A stretch of 64,000 nt of DNA from Anaerolineae bacterium (GTDB taxonomy: Bacteria; Chloroflexota; Anaerolineae; UBA4142; SHND01): NCBI GenBank assembly GCA_020851635.1, contig JADZCJ010000119.1, positions 1 through 64,000 of the forward strand. The letters are read 5' to 3'. Made by a program: the position numbers and the translations under genes. The notes under the pieces were generated by a model. The model searched no databases. It had not been told where the DNA came from and was given only the letters and a program-made list of their open reading frames with translations. How positions within the stretch are numbered: position 1 is the first letter of the stretch; each line of letters begins with the position of its first letter. Below are positions 51,106 to 58,862 of the stretch, one piece after another.

Positions 51106-52941
51106 ATGTCCGAAAATAATGGCAGCAACCGTTTCCCCAGCCCATTCAACGTCCCAACCCCGGAGGGCTGCGAGGGCTGGCAAGATTTGTATCCGTACTA
51201 TTATGTGTTCAGCGATGACCGCCGCGAGTTCGAGGACAATCGTTTTTGGTTCCAAGATTCGATGCATCATCCCGAACCTTTGTACCCCTTTGACACCATC
51301 ACTTGCGAAAGCTGGTGGGTCGCGCTCGGCGAAATGAACACGCGCGTCTTTATCGTGCCGCCCGCGCTCGGCATTGATCATCGCGTCTTGAACGGCTATC
51401 TCTATATCAGTGCGCTGCCCGTGCCGAATCCCGACGATATTCCGGGACGCGTCGCGCATTTCATGGAGCGCGCGGGCTATTACTACCGGCATTGGGATGA
51501 ATTGTATGCGCAGTGGCAAGCCAAAGCCGAAGAAGCGATCAACGAACTCAAATCCGTGCGCGTGCCCGACCTGCCGGAAATGGAACCGATCGAGACCGTG
51601 ACCCAGGGGCGCGGCTTGACGAGCGCGTACGATTTGATTGTGGCGTATAACCGCGCCATTGAGAACATGCACAAGATGTGGCATTTGCATTTTGAATTTC
51701 TCAATCTCGGTTATGCCGCGTATCTCACCTTTTACGGTTTCTGCAAACAAGCGTTTCCCGGAATCTCTGACCAGACGATTGCCAAACTCGTTTCGGGCAT
51801 TGACGTCATTCTCTTTCGCCCGGACGAAGAATTGAAACGGCTCGCGCACAAAGCGATCGAGCTTGGCGTCGCGGATGTGTTCAAACAAACCGTGAATCCG
51901 ACAGAAGTCGTTTCAACAATGAGCGCGTCGGAAGCGGGCGGACAATGGCTGCAGGAATTGGAAAAATCCAAAGACCCATGGTTCTATTTTTCCACCGGAA
52001 CCGGTTTTTATCACCTGCCTCGCAGTTGGGTTGACGACCTGACTGTGCCGACCGTCGCGATTCGCGGCTATGTCGAAAAAATTCAAGAGGGCAAAAGCAT
52101 CGCGCGTCCGATGGAAGCGGTTCAGCAGGAACGTGACCGTCTCGCCGCCGAATACGAAGCGCTGCTGCAAACGGACGAGGACAAAAAAGCATTCCGCGAG
52201 CAACTCGGCTTGGCGCGCACCGTTTTCCCCTATGTCGAGAATCACAATTTCTATGTCGAACATTGGCATCACACCGTTTTCTGGAACAAGATGCGCGAGT
52301 TTGGCAAGGTGTTGGTGGATCACGGATTTTTTAACGAAGTGGATGATATGTTTTATCTCCACCGCTACGAAGTGCAGTCCGCGCTGTATGACATGATCGG
52401 GGCGTGGGGTTCGGGCGGCGAAGCACGCGGACCGAAATACTGGCCCTCGCGCATTGCCAAGCGCAAAGAGATATTTGCAAAGCTCAAAAAGTGGTCGCCG
52501 CCGCCCGGCTTGGGCGAACCGCCCGAAGTGGTGACGGAACCATTCACCATTATGCTCTGGGGCATCACCACCGAAAGCATCCAGAATTGGCTCAAGCCCG
52601 CCGGGAATGTCGGAGACACGAAACAGCTCACCGGCTTTGCGGGTTCGCCGGGAACCGCGCAGGGTCCCGCGCGTGTGATTACGAGCGTCGAAGATCTCGC
52701 GCTGGTCGAAACGGGCGAAATTCTCGTTTGTCCCATTACCACGCCGAGTTGGGCGCCGGTATTCACACGCATTCAAGCGGTTGTCACCGACATCGGCGGC
52801 ATGATGTCGCACGCGGCGATTGTGTGCCGCGAGTACGGCGTGCCTGCGGTCGTCGGCACCGGGTTCGGCACCAAGAGTTTCAAAACCGGACAGATTCTGC
52901 GCGTGGATGGAAATGCAGGAACCGTCCAAGTGGCCGAATAA
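51106..52941 (+). CDS. ppsA: Phenylphosphate synthase subunit 1 (PEP-synthase-like phosphohistidine subunit)
   Basis: A 611-residue (about 70 kDa) protein. Its long N-terminal part (YPYYYVFSDDR, WFQDSMHHPEP, PPALGIDHRVLNGY) is unlike ordinary PEP synthase; its C-terminus is the PEP-utilising mobile domain with the phosphohistidine in GGMMSHAAIVCREYGVP, at residue 569. Phenylphosphate synthase of Thauera has a 70-kDa subunit of this build, and to my memory its active histidine is also residue 569. It would transfer a phosphoryl group to phenol. GAAAGGAGAG precedes the ATG. An aniline-type substrate is the alternative. Confidence 0.85.
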   Translation: MSENNGSNRFPSPFNVPTPEGCEGWQDLYPYYYVFSDDRREFEDNRFWFQDSMHHPEPLYPFDTITCESWWVALGEMNTRVFIVPPALGIDHRVLNGYLYISALPVPNPDDIPGRVAHFMERAGYYYRHWDELYAQWQAKAEEAINELKSVRVPDLPEMEPIETVTQGRGLTSAYDLIVAYNRAIENMHKMWHLHFEFLNLGYAAYLTFYGFCKQAFPGISDQTIAKLVSGIDVILFRPDEELKRLAHKAIELGVADVFKQTVNPTEVVSTMSASEAGGQWLQELEKSKDPWFYFSTGTGFYHLPRSWVDDLTVPTVAIRGYVEKIQEGKSIARPMEAVQQERDRLAAEYEALLQTDEDKKAFREQLGLARTVFPYVENHNFYVEHWHHTVFWNKMREFGKVLVDHGFFNEVDDMFYLHRYEVQSALYDMIGAWGSGGEARGPKYWPSRIAKRKEIFAKLKKWSPPPGLGEPPEVVTEPFTIMLWGITTESIQNWLKPAGNVGDTKQLTGFAGSPGTAQGPARVITSVEDLALVETGEILVCPITTPSWAPVFTRIQAVVTDIGGMMSHAAIVCREYGVPAVVGTGFGTKSFKTGQILRVDGNAGTVQVAE

Positions 52942-52957
52942 AGAGAAATAGCTGACG

Positions 52958-53078
52958 CAGTACATCACGAGTTTGGACGGGGAAAATCAAGTTGAACGCG
53001 GGATAGGAAAATTACAATTCTGATTTCCGCGCGCCTCTGCAAAGAACCGCGTCCGAAATGCAATCTTGTGATGTACTG
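52958..53078. repeat. Inverted repeat before the second phenylphosphate synthase gene
   Basis: CAGTACATCAC (52958-52968) is complementary to GTGATGTACTG (53068-53078), and a hairpin GACAGGT...ACCTGTC follows at about 53080-53102. The arrangement fills the gap between the two subunit genes and could adjust their relative expression or be another small palindromic element. Confidence 0.55.
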
Positions 53079-53115
53079 TGACAGGTCTTGTGAGAACCTG
53101 TCGCGTCTCGTACTT

Positions 53116-54195
53116 ATGAACAACTCACCCTACATTCTCTGGTTCACCGAATGTGACCGAAGCAAACAAAATTCGGTCGGCGGCAAATGCGCGAATCTCG
53201 GTGAGATGCTGCAAGCGAACGTCCGCGTACCGCCGGGCTTTGCTATCACTACGCACGCGTATCGCCAATTTCTGAGCGCGCGCGGCACGAGCAATGAAAT
53301 TGCGCGGATGTTGGACGAATTGGACGTGGACGATATCGAGTGCGCAGAAGAGACGAGCCGCGCGATTCGTCAACTCATGAGCGAGACGCCGATTCCGCCT
53401 GCGGTCGAAGACGCGATCTGCTATGCGTACGAAGAGCTCTGCGCCGAGTGTCAGGTCGCCGACTTGCCCGTCGCGGTGCGTTCGAGCGCGACGGCGGAAG
53501 ATTTACCCGGCGCGTCGTTTGCGGGGCAGCAAGAGACGACGCTGTGGGTCCGTTCCGCCTCACATGTCTTGATTCGCACCGCAATTTGTTGGTCGTCGCT
53601 TTTTACGACGCGCGCGATTGCGTATCGTAAGCAGATGGGCTTTCCGCACGACAAGGTGCACATGAGCGTCGGCATTCAAAAGATGGCAAACTCGCGCGCG
53701 GCGGGCGTAATGTTCACGCTCAATCCGATCAACGGCGATCGTTCCAAAATCGCGATTGATTCGAGTTGGGGCTTGGGTGAGAGCGTCGTCTCGGGGGTCG
53801 TCACACCGGACAATTACCTGGTGGATAAAGTGACGGAAGGAATTTTGCAGCGCAAGCTCTCGCCCAAACTCATCGAGTACATCCCAAATCATGCGGAAGG
53901 CAGAGTCGAAATCGTGGATGTGCCGCAAGAACGCCAGACCACTTCATCATTGAACGACGACGAGATCATCAACCTGACGATTCTGGCAAAATGTATCGAG
54001 GGCTATTACCGCGTGCCGATGGATATCGAGTGGGGCATTGACCGCGATTTGCCGTTTCCCGAAAGCGTGATGCTGCTGCAATGTCGCCCCGAAACGGTGT
54101 GGAGCAGCAAGCCGCCGACGCGCGTGATCGAACACAGCGGCACCGCACTCGATTATGTGATTGCAAATATGTTGAAAGGCGTGCGAGTCAAGTAA
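53116..54195 (+). CDS. ppsB: Phenylphosphate synthase subunit 2 (ATP-binding, PEP-synthase N-terminal-like)
   Basis: A 359-residue (about 40 kDa) protein equal to the ATP-grasp, nucleotide-binding part of PEP synthase only: GGKCANLGEML, AVRSSATAEDLPGASFAGQQ, RAAGVMFTLNP, IDSSWGLGESVVSG, and the terminal LLQCRPETVW. It has no mobile histidine domain, which is in the preceding gene. This split into 70-kDa and 40-kDa subunits is characteristic of phenylphosphate synthase. It provides the phosphoryl group from ATP. The frame extends upstream to 53068 through an inverted repeat, so the ATG at 53116 is preferred. No CBS-domain third subunit is seen. Confidence 0.85.
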   Translation: MNNSPYILWFTECDRSKQNSVGGKCANLGEMLQANVRVPPGFAITTHAYRQFLSARGTSNEIARMLDELDVDDIECAEETSRAIRQLMSETPIPPAVEDAICYAYEELCAECQVADLPVAVRSSATAEDLPGASFAGQQETTLWVRSASHVLIRTAICWSSLFTTRAIAYRKQMGFPHDKVHMSVGIQKMANSRAAGVMFTLNPINGDRSKIAIDSSWGLGESVVSGVVTPDNYLVDKVTEGILQRKLSPKLIEYIPNHAEGRVEIVDVPQERQTTSSLNDDEIINLTILAKCIEGYYRVPMDIEWGIDRDLPFPESVMLLQCRPETVWSSKPPTRVIEHSGTALDYVIANMLKGVRVK

Positions 54196-54229
54196 TCGGC
54201 AGGCAGTCAGCAGAGCGCAAGAGGACAGC

Positions 54230-54889
54230 GTGGGCAAAAAAACAGAACGACTCGTGATCGGCGTGTCGGGCGCAAGCGGAGTGATTTACGCGATTCGTTT
54301 GCTGCAAGTGCTGCGCGAGGTAGAGAGCATTGAAACGCATCTCGTCATCAGCAATTCCGCCAAACAAACAGTTTCGTTGGAAACGGATTATACCGTCGAG
54401 TATGTTGAAGCGCTTGCGAGGCGCGTCTATCGCTTTAACGATGTCGCCGCCGCGATCTCTTCGGGCTCATTCAAAACACGCGGCATGGTCGTCATTCCCT
54501 GTTCGATGAAAACACTGTCGTCCATCGCCCATTCGTTCGGCGAAAATTTGCTCTCGCGCGCGGCGGACGTGACGTTAAAAGAACAGCGCCGTCTGGTGCT
54601 CGTGCCGCGCGAAACGCCGCTGCATCTCGGGCATTTGCGCTTGCTCTCTACCGTTGCGGAACTCGGCGCGGTGATCATGCCGCCGATGCCCGCGTTTTAT
54701 CATCGCCCGCAAACGCTCGACGACATTGTGAATCAAACGGTCAACCGCGTGCTCGACCTTTTGGACATTGAACTGCCGCACGATCTGTTTACGCGCTGGG
54801 CAGGTCCGCAAACGCGCGGCGCGGCGCGTTTGAACGGGCATGGGCAGCACGCGCCGGCGCAGGTGTCCTATGAGTCGAACGACGAATGA
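54230..54889 (+). CDS. ubiX: UbiX-family flavin prenyltransferase
   Basis: A 219-residue enzyme that joins dimethylallyl phosphate to FMN to make prenylated FMN for UbiD. The flavin-binding start is LVIGVSGASGVIYAIRLL, followed by VIPCSMKTLSSIAH and LVLVPRETPLHLGHLRLL, family motifs for prenyl phosphate and FMN binding. It starts at GTG with GAGGA upstream. It lies in the same block as the UbiD gene, as expected for a dedicated cofactor supplier. Confidence 0.94.
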   Translation: MGKKTERLVIGVSGASGVIYAIRLLQVLREVESIETHLVISNSAKQTVSLETDYTVEYVEALARRVYRFNDVAAAISSGSFKTRGMVVIPCSMKTLSSIAHSFGENLLSRAADVTLKEQRRLVLVPRETPLHLGHLRLLSTVAELGAVIMPPMPAFYHRPQTLDDIVNQTVNRVLDLLDIELPHDLFTRWAGPQTRGAARLNGHGQHAPAQVSYESNDE

Positions 54890-56030
54890 GCTGGACGCGG
54901 CAACATTCCAAGGATTGCGCGACGGCGCGCCCGCGTTTATATTGACAACCGGCGCGGATGATTTTCCACATGCGGCGCTCACCTATGCGCTCGCGCTCGA
55001 CGCCAAACGGATCCGTTTTTGCATTGACCTCAATACGGCAACCTACAACAATCTCCAACACGCGGCGCGCGGCGCAATCCAAATCGTCGGCGCGGAAAAT
55101 CGCGTCTGCCTCGTCAAAGGCGCCGTGCGGCTTGTGCGCGACCGACTCGCCGCGAAACCATCGCCCGCCGCATTGTTTGAATTACAAATCACCCACGCGC
55201 AAGACCAGGCGTGGCGCGGCGTAACGGTCGCGCCGCTCACGTACGCATGGGATGAACCAAACCGCGCGCTGATGCAAGAAATGGAACAAAAAGTGTTTGC
55301 CGAAATGCGCGCTGACGCGAAAATGATGCCGAACGTGAAAGTTTATTTTGTGCGGCACGGCGAAGTGGAACATCACCAAAGTGATGTTGAGCTCACCGCG
55401 CGCGGACGCGCCCAAGCGCGCGCGGTTGGCGGAGAACTCGCGGCGCGCGTTTCCGACGCCGACGCGGCGATTCATATATTTCATTCGCCCGTGCGCCGCG
55501 TCGTGGAAACCGCGCAGCTGTTGACGGAAGCGCTGTGCGCGGCATTGCCAACGAGCACGACGCGAGTGCATTCACCTCTGCCCGACGGCGCGCTCGAAAA
55601 TGTGCGCTTTGTTTCCGATTCACGGCGCGGACTCCAAGAACCATCGCTGCTGTATTCGGAATTGAATACGCCCGCGTTTTTGCAAACCATTTCGCCGGTG
55701 CGCGCGGAATTTTTCCGCGGCTTTTGGGCGAGCGACGATCCGATGGGTTATTGGCTCACGCACGACAGCGACGGCGGCGCAGAAACGCCCGCGGCGGTTT
55801 TGCGGCGACTGCAGGAACGATTGCGCGGAATTTTTTCGTCGGATGCGGCGAATGTGGTTTTTATTCTGACGACACATTCCGGCGCGATGCGCGTGCTGCT
55901 CGCCAGCGCCTTGGGCGCAGACCCGGGCGAACCCAATTTTTGCGAAATCATCGCGCTTGAACCATCATTCGATTCGAGTTCGGTACGGCTGACTTTTCGC
56001 GGACAAACGGTGTCTTATGCCCTATTTTGA
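54870..56030 (+). CDS. Flavin split-barrel domain fused to a histidine phosphatase
   Basis: A 386-residue protein with two modules. Residues about 5-150 form a pyridoxamine-phosphate-oxidase-like split barrel (PAFILTTGADDFPHAALTYA), which binds flavin in relatives. Residues about 155-386 form a histidine phosphatase domain with the complete catalytic set: VYFVRHGEVEH, the second arginine in HSPVRRVVETA, and TTHSGAMR. The gene overlaps ubiX by 20 bases and the CoA ligase by 14, so it belongs firmly to the operon. It could dephosphorylate phenylphosphate, act on FMN or dimethylallyl precursors, or repair a by-product. I know no characterised protein of this architecture. Confidence 0.85.
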   Translation: MSRTTNELDAATFQGLRDGAPAFILTTGADDFPHAALTYALALDAKRIRFCIDLNTATYNNLQHAARGAIQIVGAENRVCLVKGAVRLVRDRLAAKPSPAALFELQITHAQDQAWRGVTVAPLTYAWDEPNRALMQEMEQKVFAEMRADAKMMPNVKVYFVRHGEVEHHQSDVELTARGRAQARAVGGELAARVSDADAAIHIFHSPVRRVVETAQLLTEALCAALPTSTTRVHSPLPDGALENVRFVSDSRRGLQEPSLLYSELNTPAFLQTISPVRAEFFRGFWASDDPMGYWLTHDSDGGAETPAAVLRRLQERLRGIFSSDAANVVFILTTHSGAMRVLLASALGADPGEPNFCEIIALEPSFDSSSVRLTFRGQTVSYALF

Positions 56031-57306
56031 TCCCACCATCGAAACGCTGCCCCGCGCGCAACTCGCCGATTTGCAACTGCAAAAACTCCAAACGCTGCTG
56101 AGCGAATTGTGGGACCGCAACACGTTCTATACACACAAGTTTCGCGCGGCGGGCTTGCATCCGCGCGATCTAGATACGCTCGACGACCTTGCCAAGTTTC
56201 CCTTTACGCTGAAACGCGAACTCGTCCAAGACCAGAGCGAATGTCACCCGTTCGGCACGAACCTGACCTATCCACTCCGCCATTATGTGCGCTATCACCA
56301 AACGTCCGGCACAACGGGCGCGCCTTTGCGCGTGTTGGATACGGAAGAGAGTTGGGATTGGTGGGGCAAATGCTGGGGCTATGTGTTGTCGGGCGCGGGT
56401 TTGTGCGCCGATGACCGTTTGTTTACCGCGTTTTCGTTCGGACCGTTTATCGGTTTTTGGGCGGCGGTGGAAGGGGCGCGCAAAATTGGCGCGATGATGA
56501 TTCCCGGCGGAGGGCGCGATTCAATCCAGCGCTTGGAGTTGATGCGCGACGCGGGGGCGACAGCAATCTGCTGCACGCCAACGTATGCGCTGCGCTTGCT
56601 GGAAGTCGCGCGCGAAAGTAATTTTGACATGCGCGCGCTCAGCGTGCGCGCCACCGTTCACGCGGGCGAGCCGGGCGCCAGTGTGCCGGAAACCAGGGCG
56701 CGCATCGAAGCAGGTTGGCGCGCGAAATGTTTTGACCATGCGGGCGCGTCCGAAGTGGGCGCGCACTCGTTCAGCTGCGACGAGCAAGCGGGCATTCATA
56801 TCATCGAAAGCGAATTTATTGCCGAAGCGCTCGACCGCGAAACGGGCAAACCGGCTGCGCCCGGTGAGGTGGGCGAACTGGTCATTACAAATCTGGGCAG
56901 ATTGGGTTTTCCGATCATTCGATATCGCACGGGCGATTTGGTGTGTCTGAATACCGAACCGTGTCGCTGCGGGCGCACTTTTGCGCGCTTTGAGGGCGGC
57001 GTTCTCGGGCGCGCGGACGACATGACGACGGTGCGCGGTGTGAATGTGTATCCGATAGCGGTAGAGAAACTGATTGTGAATTTTGATCAAGTGATCGAAT
57101 ACCGCATCACCGTTGAGCGCGTGCGCGAGATGGACGAAATGGACATTGAAGTCGAACTGACCGACGATGCCGATCCCGCGCTGCCGAACGCCATCGCGCA
57201 AAGCATCTATCACGCGCTTTCATTTCGCCCGAACGTGCGCGTCGTAGAGCGCGGCGTCCTGCCGCGCTTTGAACTCAAGGCGAAACGATTCTTTATAAAG
57301 AAATAA
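56017..57306 (+). CDS. AMP-forming CoA ligase of the phenylacetate-CoA ligase family
   Basis: A 429-residue adenylating enzyme. The ATP-binding loop is YHQTSGTTGAPLRVL, the mid motif FDHAGASEVG, the adenylate-binding region ELVITNLGRLGFPIIRYRTGD, and the C-terminal hinge GRADDMTTVRGVNVYP. It uses ATP and CoA to activate an aromatic acid; in this context 4-hydroxybenzoate is the natural candidate, because UbiD would make it and the reductase downstream consumes 4-hydroxybenzoyl-CoA. The specificity is inferred from context only. The start overlaps the preceding gene. Confidence 0.88.
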   Translation: MPYFDPTIETLPRAQLADLQLQKLQTLLSELWDRNTFYTHKFRAAGLHPRDLDTLDDLAKFPFTLKRELVQDQSECHPFGTNLTYPLRHYVRYHQTSGTTGAPLRVLDTEESWDWWGKCWGYVLSGAGLCADDRLFTAFSFGPFIGFWAAVEGARKIGAMMIPGGGRDSIQRLELMRDAGATAICCTPTYALRLLEVARESNFDMRALSVRATVHAGEPGASVPETRARIEAGWRAKCFDHAGASEVGAHSFSCDEQAGIHIIESEFIAEALDRETGKPAAPGEVGELVITNLGRLGFPIIRYRTGDLVCLNTEPCRCGRTFARFEGGVLGRADDMTTVRGVNVYPIAVEKLIVNFDQVIEYRITVERVREMDEMDIEVELTDDADPALPNAIAQSIYHALSFRPNVRVVERGVLPRFELKAKRFFIKK

Positions 57307-57313
57307 AATATAA

Positions 57314-57357
57314 TAACGAATTCATTCGTTCGCCGGAGTGAACGAATGAATTCGTTA
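57314..57357. terminator. Inverted repeat between the CoA ligase and reductase genes
   Basis: A perfect 18-bp stem (TAACGAATTCATTCGTTC against 57340-57357) with an eight-base loop, eight bases after the ligase stop codon. T residues follow only in the minus direction, so on the plus strand it may only attenuate or stabilise the message, or be a repeat element. Confidence 0.6.
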
Positions 57358-57368
57358 CTGCGCAACTC

Positions 57369-58349
57369 ATGCTGCGCTTACCTCCTTTTGAATATCACGC
57401 GCCGCGCTCGATTGAGCAAGCGGTGAATCTGGGTGCCGAACATGGCACAGCGGCGATGTTTGTCGCGGGCGGCACCGATTTGTATCCGAATATGAAGCGG
57501 CGGCAATTCACACCCCAAGTGTTGATTGGTTTGAACGGCGTTGAGGAATTGCGCGGCATCTCGAACGGAGACGGCATCACGATTCGCGCCGGCACAACAC
57601 TGCACCAAGTCTCCAATTCTCCGCTTCTTCAGACTCAATACCCTGCGCTTGCCACCGCCGCCAAGCTCGTTTCCACGCCGCAGCTGCGCGCGATGGGCAC
57701 GCTCGGCGGCAATCTTTGTCTCGATACACGCTGCAATTATTACAATCAAGAATTTTCGTGGCGGCAAGCGTTGGGCTTTTGCATGAAAAAGGACGGCGAA
57801 ATCTGCATGGTCGCGCCGGGTTCATCGCGCTGTTGGGCGGTTTCGTCCACCGATTGCGCGCCGGTGGTTGTCGCGTTGGAGGGGCGCGTGCGACTCGTCA
57901 GCGCGCGCGGCGAACGCGTGATCGCGGCGAGCGATTTGTATCGCGATGACGGCATCGAATATCTCGGCAAAGCACGCGATGAAATCGTCACCGAAATCCT
58001 CTTGCCGCCGGCGGATGGAACAAAGTCCGTTTATCTCAAATTGCGCCGGCGCGATTCGTTTGACTTTCCGATTCTTGGGGTTGCCGCCGCGCTCCGCCTG
58101 GCGTCGAACGGCGAAATCGAAAGCGCGCGGATTGTGTTGGGCGGCGTCGGTTCGCGTCCGTTGGAATGTGTTGACTCGGCGCGTTTGTTGATCGGGCAAA
58201 AATTGTCGCATAAAGTGATTGGCGCGGCGGCGGAAGCGGCATGGAGACCGGCGCGCCCGTTGGACAATACCGACAGCACACACAGCTATCGCAAAAAGAT
58301 GGCGCGCGTGTATGTGGCGCGGGCGTTGGGCGCACTGAGCGAGCAATGA
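57369..58349 (+). CDS. hcrB: 4-Hydroxybenzoyl-CoA reductase, FAD subunit
   Basis: A 326-residue member of the xanthine oxidase FAD subunit family (FAD motif FVAGGTDLYPNMK, second loop LRAMGTLGGNL). It has an insertion directly after that loop with four cysteines at residues 122, 138, 146 and 155 (DTRCNYYNQ, FCMKKDGEIC, SSRC). Such an insertion holds an extra 4Fe-4S cluster in 4-hydroxybenzoyl-CoA reductase and is missing in other family members, so the specific assignment is strong. Electrons from a low-potential ferredoxin enter here. It overlaps hcrC by four bases. No ribosome site is obvious at its ATG. Confidence 0.93.
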   Translation: MLRLPPFEYHAPRSIEQAVNLGAEHGTAAMFVAGGTDLYPNMKRRQFTPQVLIGLNGVEELRGISNGDGITIRAGTTLHQVSNSPLLQTQYPALATAAKLVSTPQLRAMGTLGGNLCLDTRCNYYNQEFSWRQALGFCMKKDGEICMVAPGSSRCWAVSSTDCAPVVVALEGRVRLVSARGERVIAASDLYRDDGIEYLGKARDEIVTEILLPPADGTKSVYLKLRRRDSFDFPILGVAAALRLASNGEIESARIVLGGVGSRPLECVDSARLLIGQKLSHKVIGAAAEAAWRPARPLDNTDSTHSYRKKMARVYVARALGALSEQ

Positions 58350-58831
58350 AGAGTATTTTACATTTGCGCGTGAACGGACAAACGCACGAATTGTATACGG
58401 ACACGCACAAGACGCTCCTCGAAGTGCTGCGCGAAGATTTGGGCTTGACCGGCACCAAACACGGCTGCGATTTGGGCGAATGCGGCGCGTGTACCGTGCT
58501 CGCGGATGGCACACCGATTTTGGCGTGTCTCGCGCTGCCGATTGAATTGCAGGGACGCGAGATTACAACCGTCGAAGGACTCGCGCGCGGCGCGGAATTG
58601 CATCCGCTGCAACGCGCGTTTGCGGAATTGAACGCGGCACAGTGCGGCTATTGCACGGCGGGCATGATGTTGAGCGCCAAAGCGCTGCTCGACCGCGAAA
58701 AAAATCCGACGCGCGAAGACATTCGCGACGCGCTCGCGGGCAACCTGTGTCGCTGTACGGGTTACGAAAAAATCTTGGAAGCGGTGGAAACAGTCGCAAG
58801 TCAACAATCAACCGGAGAGAGCAAAGGGTGA
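58346..58831 (+). CDS. hcrC: 4-Hydroxybenzoyl-CoA reductase, 2x[2Fe-2S] subunit
   Basis: A 161-residue iron-sulfur subunit. The N-terminal plant-ferredoxin-type cluster is bound in KHGCDLGECGACTV and the second cluster in CGYCTAGM and NLCRCTGY. It is the small subunit of the molybdenum hydroxylase complex and passes electrons from the FAD/4Fe-4S subunit to molybdenum. It overlaps hcrB by four bases and lies 31 bases before hcrA. Confidence 0.93.
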   Translation: MKSILHLRVNGQTHELYTDTHKTLLEVLREDLGLTGTKHGCDLGECGACTVLADGTPILACLALPIELQGREITTVEGLARGAELHPLQRAFAELNAAQCGYCTAGMMLSAKALLDREKNPTREDIRDALAGNLCRCTGYEKILEAVETVASQQSTGESKG

Positions 58832-58862
58832 TGCTTGACTCGCGACTCTCGGCTCTCGACTA

